Shown here piece after piece: positions 12,801-27,800 of a DNA stretch of 64,000 nucleotides. The notes beneath the pieces were generated by a model. That model was given only the letters and a program-made list of their open reading frames with translations, did not search any database and was not told where the DNA came from. The DNA is from Siphonodentalium dalli (lineage: Eukaryota; Mollusca; Scaphopoda; Gadilida; Siphonodentaliidae), in assembly GCA_032622095.1 (NCBI GenBank), contig CP136065.1:149795577-149859576 (forward strand), read 5' to 3'. Made by a program: the position numbers and the translations under genes. Numbering within the stretch: the stretch's first letter is position 1; every line of letters starts with the position of its first letter.

Positions 12801-15800
12801 GTGGCTGGCAGGGATATGGTACTTTCAGATCCAACCTCCTCCACCAAGCTGGCAGCAGGGAAATATTTCTGTACTCTCGTCAGTGTATTCTGAGAACCTA
12901 ATGATGAAGATGGCAGTTGAGCATTTAAAGTGATGTGAAACATTCCAGTGGGGTAATTTGTGGGAATAAAGAATAATTTCGGTCAAATTAGTTATTCTCA
13001 TAAACTATATATCCAAATTAGCAGCACACAATGCCATTCTTGTATATGAATTACATAATAACATTTTAGCAAGGAAAAACAATCTGAAAAAGGCTGGGGT
13101 TATAAAAAATAATAATATTGATTTCCTTATCACAACCAAAGAGGAAGTAGACACCTTCAAGAATTTTTATAGTTCCATTTTAATTGTATCTTTTCATGCA
13201 TGTTGACAAAATTATTCAACCACCCTTATCACCCATGTTAATATCACAGTCAACACTATATAATCCAACACAAATCGAATATCATAATCATATTCTAATT
13301 AAGATAATACTAAAGCTCGGGCATTGATATTGACATAATTGCGCTAAGCTCTTCATCACTGCGTGTGCCGATAATACACGAGTGTCTTACTAAAAAATAT
13401 GAGGCCGGGTTTAGGGGCTAATTATGTGATAAACTCTAATTCCCCATTGAGAAATACTGTTCTTGTAATTTTTTTTTTAATTTCAACACTAAGATTGTAT
13501 AGGGTAACTTACTTCCATAGCTGTCACCCGAGTCACCTCCCATCTGAAAAATTGAAGTGAATATTGTTATAAAAGATCCAAAACAAAAACTGCTTAAAAA
13601 CAGTTGGGGGATCTGTGTATTTCATGGATCTTAATATAGAACAAAATACTGACAACATACAGTAATGCCCTAAATAATCGACTCCACTGAGAGCTTTCCG
13701 ATGAATGGCAACAAGCCATATTTCCGACTAAATCCTGAAAAGTTTCCCATAATTCTGCTGTGGTTAAGGAGTCGATTATTTAGGGCATTACTGTATAATT
13801 ACAAGGACATAGATAGTTTGCTGAACTTATTATCTAACTAATAATTTTGAAACCTCAAATTAAAGCACTTGAATGATCAAAACACTCCATCAAATGATTA
13901 ACTGTTTCTATACTAAATACAGTAATGCTCTAATTAATCGACCTCTTAACCACAGCAGAATTATGGGTACCGTAAATTCGGTGTATAAGTCGCATCTTTT
14001 TTACCTGAATATATAGCCCAGAATATTGGTTCGCCTTATACAACGGTAACTCAAAATGGGGGTGAAATCTTGACTCATTTTCAGAGAGTTTGAGCCACGA
14101 CCGGTAAGTACACAAGTGTCGGGAAGACAAGTCTCCAGTGTCGGGAAGACAAGTCTCCAGTGTTGCGACATAGTAAACTGTTTACAAGCTGCACGTGGCT
14201 ACAAACTTCTACCAGATTACGTCACATCGGAATGTTTATTTAAAGCCCGGGAATGAGCATAATAAAAACATTGACTCCAAATATTTTAATGAGGCTTCAG
14301 TGCGAAGCCGTGAACTCCTGTTGATATTACATAAACATTATTTTATGCTGTATGCTTCGGGTACAAACATTTAATGAGTATATTTGACACTTAATACTGA
14401 GGAGTGCATTGCATCACTATTAGCCCAAACCGTTTGCATTCATGATCCATGACAATTAGGCGACAACTAAATTAACGATGCCAGCATTATCCTAAAACAA
14501 CAGTAAGCCGAGTCTCAATTTTATATTCCTATGATAGGATATTTTAGAATGATATACAGAATGATAGGATATTTTGTGTCTTTCCTCATGCCGTAAATTT
14601 CTCTATATATTCACATACTTCGATCGTTATGGATAAACGTGGGATTAAGCGCAAACGTCGGAGTTACGAAACCAGATTTTAGTTGGAAGTTGTTAAGTTT
14701 GCAGAACTTAATGGTAACCGTGCTGCCGAAAGAAAGCATTCTAACATAAATAACTTTCTACATTTCTTTTCTCCCCCCAAATGTGATGTGTGAATACTTG
14801 CTCTCAATACTTACATGTACCACGGCAGTTTTTTGAAATTCCAGCATCTAAAAATGGGTGCGTCTTATACAAAGGTATTTCACAAAAGGCAGGATTTGGG
14901 GTTGAAAAATGGGGGTGCGTCTTATACACGTATGCGACTTATACTCCGAAATTTACGGTAACTTTTCAGGATTTAGTCGGAAATATGGCTTGTTGCCATT
15001 CATCGGAAAGCTCTCCCATAATTCTGCTGTGGTTAAGAGGTGGACTAATTAGAGCATTACTGTACGTATTTATGAGCAGTTCCCTCAGGAAATGTTCAGG
15101 TAACAAATTCAACAAACAACCACATGTCATTTAGTGGAACAACTGTATTATGTTTTGATGTACACGACTAGTTATTCAGAGTCCATATGTCGTTTGTTGA
15201 ACTTATTATCTAAACATATCCCTCCATTAAATATGAATCGTTCTACGTTTGTATTATATTTTTGTCAGTCTGTCGTCTGCTTATATTTCTTGAACACCCC
15301 TCCAGATGAATAATAGACCATTCCAATCTATACTAATATAACTGATGGCAGAATCCATTCAGTATAGTAAGGGTTAACAGACCATTCCAATGTATATTTT
15401 ATAACCGACTGAGAAAATCTATTTAGTAGTCAAAAGGTGAAAACTGCAGGCAGTAATGACATACATTTTCTTCCGGCATCTTCTCTACAGTCAGCTGGTA
15501 TCCTGTGCCAACACGATCCTTTAAGAACATTTGTGATCCATAGCACAACAAGGTTCCCTCATGTAGTAAAGCAACTCTGTCTGCAATAAGTTCAGCTTCA
15601 TCCAAATGGTGAGTAGAAAGAACGATTGTACGTCCTATAGAAAAAAAAATAATATTAAAGATACCCTGTCCGATTTAACACACCCACAGTAATTTCCAAA
15701 GTATATGACCCTTTAACCACAGCAGAATTATGGGAAATTTTTCAGGACTTAGTCGGATATATGGCTTGTAGCCATTCATCGGAAAGCTCTCACCAAGAGC

Positions 15801-18800
15801 AAGCAAGCCATATTTCCGACTAAATCCTGAAAAATTTCCCATAATTCTCCTGTCAATTATTTAGGACATTACTATACATAACTGTACATTACTATTTCTT
15901 CTGCTTTGGGGCTGAAAAATATTTGATGTGAGACGAGAAACCCACCTTTCAGGGACAGAGCTATTAGATTTTGATTTTTGATATCTATTTATTTAAAATA
16001 AATGTTGTAAGACTAACAAAAATTCCACTGGATATAATGCCGTAACAAGAGTTGGTAATTGGGTGATTCTCAAAATAAAAGACCACAAAAATTGTCATCA
16101 GAAACAAAATTGACAATATCTTGTGATAGTTTGCATATGGATACATAGGTATATTCTTACTCCCGATACAGTAATCATGTTTTATGCATGAACATAGACA
16201 CACTGGGATCACAAGTGAAAGAATATGTTTGTTTACAATTGTGATGACAAGTGCTGGGGAATCCCAGTTTGAACCAGCCATCACAATGAAATAATAATGT
16301 GGGGGTTTTAATTAAATCAGACAGGGCATATCTTAAAGGGTTTTAGTCTATATTACAATAGTCGAACAAACAACTCTGAAATAGTTCATAACTCTGGTAA
16401 ATGGACAGCCAGAATGCAAAATCATGCTTGATCTGTATTTTTTGGTACATTCTAAATTTCATTTCACGAAGTTCAGTATAACTAATTTTTTATCATCCAT
16501 ATGGACAATTTAAACAAGAGGCCAATCATGATCAACAGATGTTTAACCCATCACTTGACGATAGTCAATAGCTATGATCGAATCATAATCTAGATTTTTT
16601 ATGTTGAATTATAGAGCATACTGTTATGTACTAAATAAGTACATGTATAGCCAAATGTACATACCACAAATTCTAAAACATTTGGAATTTATGGGTCAAA
16701 GAGCCAATTTTGCACTAGTAGTGTCACTTTGACATCGGTTGGCATATAATAGCATTGGATTACCCTAGGACCCCTAACATGAGATAAGTGAACACAGCCC
16801 AGACCCTGGTTGTAAGTAGTTCTCAAGAAAATAGTTTAGATCATAAAAAGTGTTATCAATATGTTTATACATTCATAATATGATGAGGATGCTGACCCCT
16901 ATCTTGAAACAGATTACCACAGTTCATACAAATGACAGTAGGTAGCCCTCAATAAAATGGTTTCATATATTACAATGTTTTACAAGTAGCTTGGACACTG
17001 AAATCCATAACCTTAATGTTAATCTTCTAAGCGCTCTGTGTCCCCTATAATTCAATCAACCATGACAATATGAACAAATTGGAAACTATGGTTCCTGGCA
17101 ATAATCCGCACCAAGTATTAAAGGATTACACCCGTGTAGTTTTTCTCAGTCATTATCGATGCCCGCTAATCCACTGAGCATGCTGCCGAAAAGATTTTTG
17201 TGATAGGCCGCCCGTAACTGAAGTTATGCCGATTCATGCGATCGAATATTCCATTATGGATTATGCGGTCTGAATCGTTAATCTTCCTTCATGTGACGTC
17301 ACTTGAGGGACTAACCCCAAGTCACAACAATTGTCAGAGAATTTAACTCAAGTCACTGTGTATAATTTGTAAAATATGATAATGGGACACAATCTTCTCA
17401 TAATCGAGCTGCAGTGTTAGCAGAATAAGATCAATGGTATCAGATATTATTTCATGACATTTCTATTTCTGTTGATTAATTTCTTATTGTCCTTCTTAAT
17501 TTTCTAATATAACTAGAATGGGAATATGAAGACAAACTTCACACATAAGGATGACTGATTACTTACTTGTCATATAAAAACAATACCTGTTTAAACAAGG
17601 GCAATATTGGGGCATGGTTTTAAATACGCCTGTTTCTTTACTTGTAAATGTTAATAAATCAGGTGAATTCTAAGTTGAAAAAGGGCCATATAAACTCATG
17701 TGAAAATAATTGAACAGAACCCATATTCGAACTTGACCTGTATTTTTGGCTGAGAAACACAAATACTGTCTTTGGTCCTGATCAAACAATCTAAACAGGA
17801 GATATCAGTTGGAAATCAAAATGTTATTAAATTGGATAACTTTTAAGTCGATAAAGGGCCATAACTCAAGTAAAAATAATGTAACCAATATATGAACTTG
17901 GTCTGTATTTTTAACTGAGAAACACACATGCTATCTTTCATTCTGATCAAATAGTCCAACTGGAGTTATCGGTCAGAAAACAAAATTGACAAACTGATAA
18001 CATAATATGTACAACCGTTTTCTTTTAAATGGGCATATAACAAATTAGCACACTCACCTGACTTATTAGAAATGACAAGGTTCCAGATAGCTCTTCGTGC
18101 ACTAGCATCGACTCCACTCGTGGGCTCGTCCAAGATGATCGTTCTGCTGCCTGCAACAAAAGCCAGAGCAACACAGAGCCGCCGTCTCATTCCTCCAGAT
18201 AAATCACATGCCATAACTTTTCTCAAACTGAGCAAGTTCACGGCCTGCAGCAACCTGTTTATGGAAATATAATTTACATTATTGTTCTTTTTGAGTCAAA
18301 TATCATGTCTTGAACTAATCATGTTCAACAGATTTCAAATTTCTAACATTCTGAGATATTCAACGAAATTTACCTCCATTGTTAATGAAAAGTGTGACCA
18401 TAACCGTTTCTTTACTAAATACTCATTATTGGTAGTTCCCTTAAGAAATGTTCAGAAAATAAGTTAAGATACATAATTTTAAACATAACTTGATGGTAAA
18501 CATTGGAAAAGGTCAAACCATTGAAATTTTTTCTGAAAATCATATTCAGAAATATTTTTTTACAAATCACTGTAACTTGCAAAAAAAATTTTATTGGAGA
18601 ACTACAGTAATGCTCTAAATAATCGACTGCTTAACCATAGCAGAATTAGGGGTAATTTTTCAGGATTTAGTCGGAAATATGGCTTGTTGCCATTCATCGA
18701 AAAGCTCTAAGTTACCCATAATTCTGCTCTGGTTAAGGAGTCGATTACTTAAATTAGGGCATTACTGTATCAATAAGAACAAAGTTGATCTATTTCTTCA

Positions 18801-21800
18801 TGTTCTTCTTGTGGTGATATTTTTACAGACATATATTGTTTACACATTTACCCACTGCGAGTGCCTTGCGTTCCTATAAATTTCCAACTTTTGTGATTTA
18901 GTGACTAAAATTCCGACTTCTTAAATTTCAATGACCATTGGGAAGGGAAAACGAGACACCTCTCACTTTACAAACACCATGCTGTAACTTCACTGTTGGC
19001 AACATAAATATGTTTGTATATATCTAGTATATATGGTATATATAGCATCGCTGGAATCAGAGTCAAACAGACTCGTTCAGTGATTAATGGTACTCAATCT
19101 GATTCGATGGTCCCCATATCATCAGATTCCAACAACAACAACCATTGACCATCTGATTAGTGTGCCTGACTCATAAGTTTATGATGTGAAGGCACTACAC
19201 ATTCAATTCACATTTTCAGTCGTTTGGACATCACAACATGTTTGTCACCTTGTTACTGACGTTTACTGAAAATCATGGGACTGTAATTATAAGTAAAAAC
19301 ACATACTCATATATGTCTTCCTTGGAACTTCTCTGGTACAGATCAGAATTGTTTTTCAGCGATGCATAGAATTCCATATGTTCCTGAACTGTCATGCTGA
19401 AATTAAATCTAATAGCTGAAACATAGGTAGTTACTACAACCTATAAAAATGACAACTATACCCATGAATTGCACAAACTTTTAGCTTGTTAATTGGAGCT
19501 AACTGTTTTAACATGTATAGAACATGAATACTTCTCGGGTTACAGTTTTAAACAAATAAAATATTTGAACATAAAAATCATAAAAATAATGATTAATAAG
19601 ATATGAATAATAGATTTAAGCAACTATGTATGAAGCACCGACATCTGTACCTAAATTTTTGTAGTACTTGCATGGGTTTCCAAAATTCCTTTGCTATGAA
19701 GTGATGTCACTTGGCATAAAGTTTGTGGGAGAAAAGTGTTATAGCAATAGACAAAATAATATATATGAATCGAACACACCTGTGCGGAAATGCTTATATC
19801 TATTAATATTGATTTCATTTTGATTTTGCTGGTGTATAATTTTAATAAATACAACCATTAGCAACAGTTTTACAGGCTATTTTTAACACAGAAACTTTAG
19901 ATGATCACTCACAAATGTTCGGAGCATACCTGGAGCTTATCAAGAGGGAGAACTCTTTCTTGTTAGCACCCTCTATCAAGGCAGATTTAATTTCAACTAA
20001 CATATTTCACAGTGAATTCCGCTCGATTTAAAAACAAATAATATACAAAAACTTCAGTTTTATCTTTTTTTTATTCACAGTTATTAGTGGTCTTGAAATC
20101 ACTTTTTAATGAAGAAAAAAACGACGGTGACTCAGTAATTAAGGTGTTGTACTTTAGGATTCCTAAATTCATTTAATTCTGAACCCTTTCTATACTAAAT
20201 ACTCGATGACGGGTAGTTCCTTCAGTAAATATTCAGATAATAAGTTCAACAAACATTGAACTTATTATCTGAACATTTCCCACCAATGAATATGAACTCT
20301 TCTGCAAATGTATTATCTTTTCATACGTCCGTCATCTGCTCATATTTGACGAACATTCCTCAAGATGATTAATAAACCATTCCAATGTATACTTATATGA
20401 AAGTGTCAGTGACACTATAGCTCAACTTGGCGAGGGAAAATGTAATACATTACAATCAATGGAGCGATAATGAATGTGTAAAGTTTAAATGTTTAAGCAA
20501 TAGCAAATGTCAACATGCAGAGCCATATGAAGTTTGAGATCAATTGGATCTGGCTGCAGGGTGTGCTGAAGTATTTAGTTATGCAAAGAGTAAAATACAA
20601 GATGGCTGCCGGCAGCCATGTTTATCTTCGAAAATCATTCAAATTTGATAGCCCCATCTAGAAGTAATAGAGAACATGCCTGTAAATTTTCAAAACATTT
20701 TTCCAATAAATGTGGGCTGCACGATGTGACCTTATTTTAAATGTGAAATCCAAGATGGCCACTGGCGGATTTGTTCTTAAACATTATGGAAAAAAATTGA
20801 TGGCTCCCATCTAGAGATCACTTCGAAGATCTATAAATATTAAATGTAGGATGTGCCATAGGATTTAGTCACTCAAAGAGTAAAATTCAAGATGGCTGCT
20901 GGTGGCCATGTTTTGCAACGAAATTTGGTAAAATTTGATGGCACCCATCAGAAGGTCACCCTTAAGATTTGGTGACGATTGAATGAGGGATGTGGCCTGC
21001 AGGACATGCCAAAGGATTTAGTCATGCAAAGAGTAAAATGCAAGATGGCTGCTGGTGGCCATCTTGTATTTTATTAAAATTTGTTAAAATTTGATAGCTC
21101 CCATCTGGAGATGATCTTAAACATGCCTGTAAATTTTCAAAACATTTTCCCAATAAATGCTAGATGCAGGGTGTGCCAATGGATTCAAATTTGAAATCCA
21201 AGATGGCTGCAGGAAGCCATGTTTTTTCAAAACAAATTTCAGAAAAAATCAATGGCTCCAATCTAGAGGTCACTCCAAAAATCCATATGAATTTTGGTGA
21301 CGATTGGGTGAGGGATGTGGCCTGTATGTTTGCTAAATTAAATGGTTGACAGATGGACAGACAACCCATGGCAATAGCTCAAACTTGACTGTGTCAAGTA
21401 GAGCTAATAACTGAGTGGGAGAATCCATTTAGAATAAAAAGTGTTAATAACATAAAAGTGTACTTACAAATCAAATAGGGTGTTATTTTGTGCACAGAAT
21501 CCAATTGAACCACGTTGTTTGGCAACATTATTCCCATAGACATTTATTGTGCCTTTTGATGGTTTCAGTAAGCCAATCATCATGTTTCTGTAAAAAAAAG
21601 TACATGTAAGTTTGAGAAAATCAACTGGACTCAAGAATATTTGTATACTTGGACATTTTACTAATAGGTACAAATCTTACTTATTATATATACTCATTTT
21701 ACTTTACGTTAACTCTTTCATGACGGGAGCTGTGCTGGTGTAGCAGTAAAGATCCTGTACAAGTACATTCTCTTATATATGCGAGTCTCCCATAGGGAGA

Positions 21801-24800
21801 CTCACATATATAAGAGAATGCACTGGCTTACACGGTCAAGGTAAATATTGTTAGGCCAGTGCATTCTCTTATATATCTGAGACTCCCTATGGGAGACTCA
21901 CATATATAAGAGAATGCATTGGCACAGGGTTTTTTTTAAATTTCAGGAAGCTCCAGCCATGGAACGGTTAATGTGCTAAAAGTCTTAAATTGCTAAATAA
22001 TAGACAAACTAAGGGCCATAACTCAGGTTAAATGAACACCCACCCACATGGATGCCTGCCAGCAAACAATCCCTCATAATCAGAAGTCAAGTTTAAAGGT
22101 ACTCAATCCGATTAAGCACCCATAAATTACTATTTCTTTGGCTTCGGGGGTAAACAATATTTGATTCGATTCTTCAAAGCTCAGAGTGATCAGATCAGAT
22201 CAGATCAGAACACATTTCAAAAATTGATATCTGATCACTCTGAGCTTTGAAGGGTGGGTTCCTCGACTCGAATCAAATATTTTTTACCCCCGAAGCCAAA
22301 GAAATAGTAATGTATGGGTGCTTAATCGGATTGAGTACCTTTAAAAAAAACAACTTGACTAAAATTGCCATTGTCAGGTCTAATAAAGTTATTAAAACAG
22401 ACCTAATGATTATGACATTAAAACTTAATTTCCAGCATTTATTAGTTATATCACCTGTAGCATTAAAGGTACTCAATCCGATTTGATAGTCCCCATATCA
22501 TCAGATTCCAACAACAACATTTTTTGAATTGCCATTTCAATTATCAGAATCGATTAATTGTCAAAAAATAATGCTACTGTACTGACCCGGCTCAAGGCCC
22601 ATGCCCGTGTTTAAGCCCACCCATATCTTTTGACAAAATTCCATGCACAGGGGTATATTCGAGTTTAGGCCCACCCGAAATTTTGTTCAATTTCAGCGGT
22701 GGTAAGTAAGTATTTTCTATCAGCTTGTAGACAGCAATAAAGATTGACGAACTCTACAAATATAATATTTATATTAAAAACGGAAAAATTTAACTTTGTA
22801 GGCAAGTGAGAATAATCAATAAAATAAAGTGAATCTTAAAATCTCATTTGTTTATTCAATTATACTTCCCGGGGAAACCAATCGTTAACAGACATCATAT
22901 CTGAAAACGCGATAAACATGAGTGCTTCAAAAGCCAAGCGCGTGCAAAACTAACCTGTCCAACCACGGTACTGTAAAAACATATTTTTCATGTTCAGTGA
23001 CAACGTCGGTATGTTCCTACATGTGGCCAAACACAAAGAACTGGCTTCCTGGTTATGTAAACACAGTGTTAACACCATGGGTATAATAATGGGGCAGAAG
23101 GGGAACTTGTCAATCAACAACCATGCCTTCCAAACTATGTCAATGCGTTATACACTCGAAACCAAAATAAAGGTTATCGACATTAACATTTTTAAACTGC
23201 ATTTTGTTCACGTTTTACAGTATAAACAGTTTAGGAGCAATAACTCTAAATATTCAAACACATGCTTTTACCAGAAATACATCGTCCTGTCTTTTGTCAA
23301 TACTGTTAATTAATTACACTCACTGGCTTTTGTTAAACATTCAATTAGTCGCTATTGTAACATCCTCTATGCGGACAACGGATCACGAATAAAGCGCCGG
23401 GTTTATTATTCTAATCGGATTAAGTCTCAACATTGATATAAACTATAGTCTAGACTACTATATTATATAGTATAGACTATAGATACGGGATTTACCGATA
23501 ACCCACACTGTTTACAAATTAGTAAAATGGTGTCATTTATCTGGAAGCCGGGTATATTTCCCGATACTCGGCGTTAGATCGGCTTTCATCTATTTCATCA
23601 GTTTTACTGTCTTGATTTCTTGGGGAATTTTGGTTTGCAAAGGGCCATATCCGAGTTTAAGCCCACTTGTGTTTTTGAGCTCAAATAAAACAAAGGCCCC
23701 CTGGGCCTAAACCCGGGTCAGTACGGTAACCACGGTCAACTATTGTATAAAATTGCCCAAAACCTGCTATTTATCAACATTTTGTTCAACAAAATTTGGC
23801 TGGTTTGTCAAATATCTGACACCCAAAACCACTTGATTAATCTGAAATTTGGACCGAGACCGTCAACTTTTTGACAGGCTGCCAAAAAGTATCGGTTGTG
23901 AAAAATAATAGATTTTAAAAATTGATATAAGATCACTCTGACCTTTCATGGGTGGGTTCCTCAACTCGATTCAAACATTATTTACCCCCGAAGCCAAAGA
24001 AATAGTAATTTGAAAGCGTTAATTTGAATTATGTTTCTTTAAATGTTACACCCAACCCTAGGCATATATAATAGAACCAATGCAGTCACTTAACATATAA
24101 CAAATGGTCATAACCAATAAGCCCACCCATTATATCGTAGCATCTAAACATTTGCATCAACTCACATGATAGTAGTTTTTGAAGAACCATTGTGACCAAT
24201 CAGAACAGTGATATCGCCTTCACATATATCCATATTCAGACCCTTTACAACATTCTTCTTTCGGCTGTAGGACTTCTTCACTCCACACATAGATATTCCT
24301 ATAGGAGTGTCTGTCGATAAGTTCTCGAATAGGCAATCTACAACAAAAAGTTGTGTGAACATCACTGAGGCAATCCCATTCAGCGGGCTAACATCACCAA
24401 ATTCACCATCTTGGGACCTCATTCTGCATGGCCTCATCTGCTATGGAGACATAGACTCAGATTGAAGTTCCCAAATGGTGAATATTGTGATGTACATAAA
24501 TTGGAAACCTCAATTATGCAATGTGTCGTCTGCCGATTTGGGGATATAGAGAAACTAAACTAAAACAGAAATAGAATCTATGTGAATAAGTTGCTTTAGA
24601 AATTTGATAATAAAGAAACTGTCCAGAGAAGATGAGACCTAAGCATAATGAGGTCCCCAGTGGGTGAATTTAGTGATGCTAGAACGCTATCATGGATAGC
24701 GTCACTAAATTTACCCTCTGGGGACCTCATTCTGCAAATGACAGGCACCGTATTCTCAGGCATGGTTAGTGTCAACATTGATGGTCATATGGCAAATTTT

Positions 24801-27800
24801 TCAGAAACATAAATCTTCCAGAATTGAAGCAGCATCCTCTAATTTATGGATTTATCAAAAAGCTGCAGCACTTATCTAGTAATGCCCTAAATAAACGACT
24901 CCTTAACCACAGCAGAATTATGGGTAATTTTTCAGGATTTAGTTGGAAATATGGCTTGTTGCCTTTCATCGGAAAGCTCTGTGACTAAATCCTGAAAAGT
25001 TACCCATAATTTCGCTGTGGTTAAGGAGTTGATTATTTAGGGCATTACTTTATCAAGTACAAGTATTGGTTTATTTTGCAGAAGAAGATTATTACATTGT
25101 AGTAACAAAGAAATTTTGGACACGTTTTTTAAAACAACACTTCATGGTTTTCAAATGAAAACCATGTTCTCCACCAAATTGAATCGATTTGAAATAATAA
25201 ACCAGGAATAGATTTCTGTTTTTATGATTTTCATAAGGATTCAACTCCTGTCTATACAGTTTGATTTAATCAAATTTATAGAAATAATATTCAAACACAT
25301 ATCACCTAATTCTGAGATATGAATACTATTTCCCTTTTAAAGACATATTATGGACTTGTTTGGGTGCGTGAAATTGATATGTAAGTACTCAGACGCTATG
25401 CCAACTGGAGGAATGTAGCATTTTACTAAGATTGCAGAAGCATTTCAAGCAAATCGGCCATACCACTCCATAGATAATGTCGTCTGAACTATGCTGAATT
25501 GTAAATATTTACTTCTTGATTCGGGATGCAACTACGGTGATAAACTTCCGAAAACGATTCCATTGAGAGTCACTCCATTTAGTTAATATATAGTATGAGT
25601 GTGTTGTAAAATTGGATATAATATTTGTAAAGAATAACTACTTTGAGCAAGATTATTCTCCATTTCTATTTGATCACCCTACCAGAGTGTTTCACATCAC
25701 TTTAATCTCAACGGCACCTATTGTGCCTAAAACAATGACTATTTGCAATGAATGCGGTGGCATCAAGTCTTTTAAATTTCCGTCTCTGAGGTGAGGAACA
25801 AATGGCCACCTCAGCGCCACCTTAACCCTTTCTATACTAAATACTTATTGATGAGTAGTTCCCTTTGGAAATGTTCAGATAATAAGTTCAACAAACGACA
25901 ATAGGTCAGTTGTTGAATTTATTATCTGAACATATCCCAACAAAGAATATGAATCCTTCTGCACTTGTTTTATATTTTTGTTTGTCTGTCATCTGAATTT
26001 GTTACCTGAAAATCCCTCCAAGACATATCACTTTCAACTATATTTTACAAGGATTTTTGAATGAGTCGATAAAAAAACGAAAAGTTTGAGTACTCACCGC
26101 TGTTATTTTCATTGTCTGTTCCTGTCTTGTATCGTGAAGACCGATTGCCATTGGATGTGCAACAACCCCAATAATATGGGCAAACAGGGAAATACCAGGG
26201 TTGTCCAATTCCAAATTTACCTAAAAAAACAATAAACAAATTTGGAGGCCTTCCACGTAATTCTGAATACATTCAACATACCTTCCGAGAATCAATCAAT
26301 TAATGTCATGTGGGCTTATATAATATAGAGACACAGTTGATATCTACCATTATATGCATTGGTGTGTATAGAAGAATTCGTACATCCAGTTTCTGAATTA
26401 GAGCTGGGAGGTTTTGAAATTTAGAGTTCGGTTTTATTTTCATTTTTTTTTTTGAGAAATAAAACCCCGGTTGCAGTTTCGGTTTTCGGGTGGAAAGTCA
26501 AAACAATGTTGAAATAACATTATATTTTTAAAAATAAAGCCTGAACACTGAACTATATGGATATATGTCCTGCGTTTGTAAACCATAGTAGAAAGGGGTT
26601 AACTTTTTGGTCGCCTACCATTGGCTTGCTCGGAATCAGTCACGCATGCGCAGTCCCAATATAACTCACTTTACAGATTGAATTCGTCAGTTTATTTTCA
26701 ACTCAATCAGAAGATTGGCGAGTTGCGCGGTTGGGAATGGCACCGCCATGGGAGGGCCCTATGATATTTCAGTGTTCAGGCTTTCTTTAAGGAAATATAT
26801 ATTATATTTTTTAAAATATTATATTTCCGCTAAAGGAAGCCTTTCACACTGAACTATATGGATTAGAATGCAAGCCCAGGAGGAGGCACGAGCAATAAAG
26901 TTAATAGCCAAATTAATGCACTCTTCTAAAACAGATTGTACCTAAATATGAACTCTTTAATGAATCTGTTATGATTAGTTACATGAAATAACTCATATAA
27001 TTAGAGTGCTATATTGCTATATGTACCTCCCCCCCTTGTTTTTGGAAGCAACATCCCAGGTGGTGCCATTCAATTCAGAATTGTGAGCGAACCGAGCAAT
27101 TCTCTTTTCTTCATCCGTCAGTTCTAAGAGTCCAGCCGATTTGAGATGCGAGGAGACTAACTCCCTCTCCGCCTTAGCGACACAACGACCTGCACTGGAG
27201 GAGGCCCACTCCGAAGATGGCAAGACAACCAACATTAAGCGTTAACTAACTGCTGTTCGCCAATGCAAATGGCAGATAACCTGATGCCCAATCTGTGGCA
27301 CAGGGATAAAATGGAGAGCCCATTAGCCCAAATGGGTTAGACAACTATAAGCGAGTCAAGCCATCGGATCAGAGGGAGCCCCCACCATCGCATGCTGCAG
27401 GTGGTCATGCCCAAGCTAATATCCTGGCCAAGCTGGAGGGTCGGGAGAGGTCATTTTTCTCCGATCCCTTCACGGAGGAGTGGCAGGCAAGGCCGCTTTT
27501 TGTCGTTGAGACGAGCGTGGCCAGGGGGACGCGGCGCTTTACCTCATGGCTACGGCCCCTGCCCTACGCTTAAGCTGCCAGAGGCCCATCTGCCGGTGTC
27601 GATGTCCCAAGTACCCCGTCTTCTCCACCAGACGTTTCCCCACAGACTGATTGTACCGCCGAGGCGTAATCGGAGGAGCGTGAACTGGTCCTGCCCTTAG
27701 AACAGTTATCACTCGTTCACATGTCTCTGAGGTATCTATGTATCACAATATACAAATTGCGTATATCTCATATATATTTTGAAGACCTCTGTCTGTTTGT

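Larger units (their letters stand above)
16340..18050. other. Intron between exons r and s, mostly unassigned
   Basis: Beyond the dispersed repeats listed I see no ORF of substance or clean inverted repeat. Confidence 0.5.

Noticed and set aside
22990-23313. 107-codon plus-strand ORF
   Set aside because: Lies inside the nested TA element; no recognisable domain and no coding-like composition.
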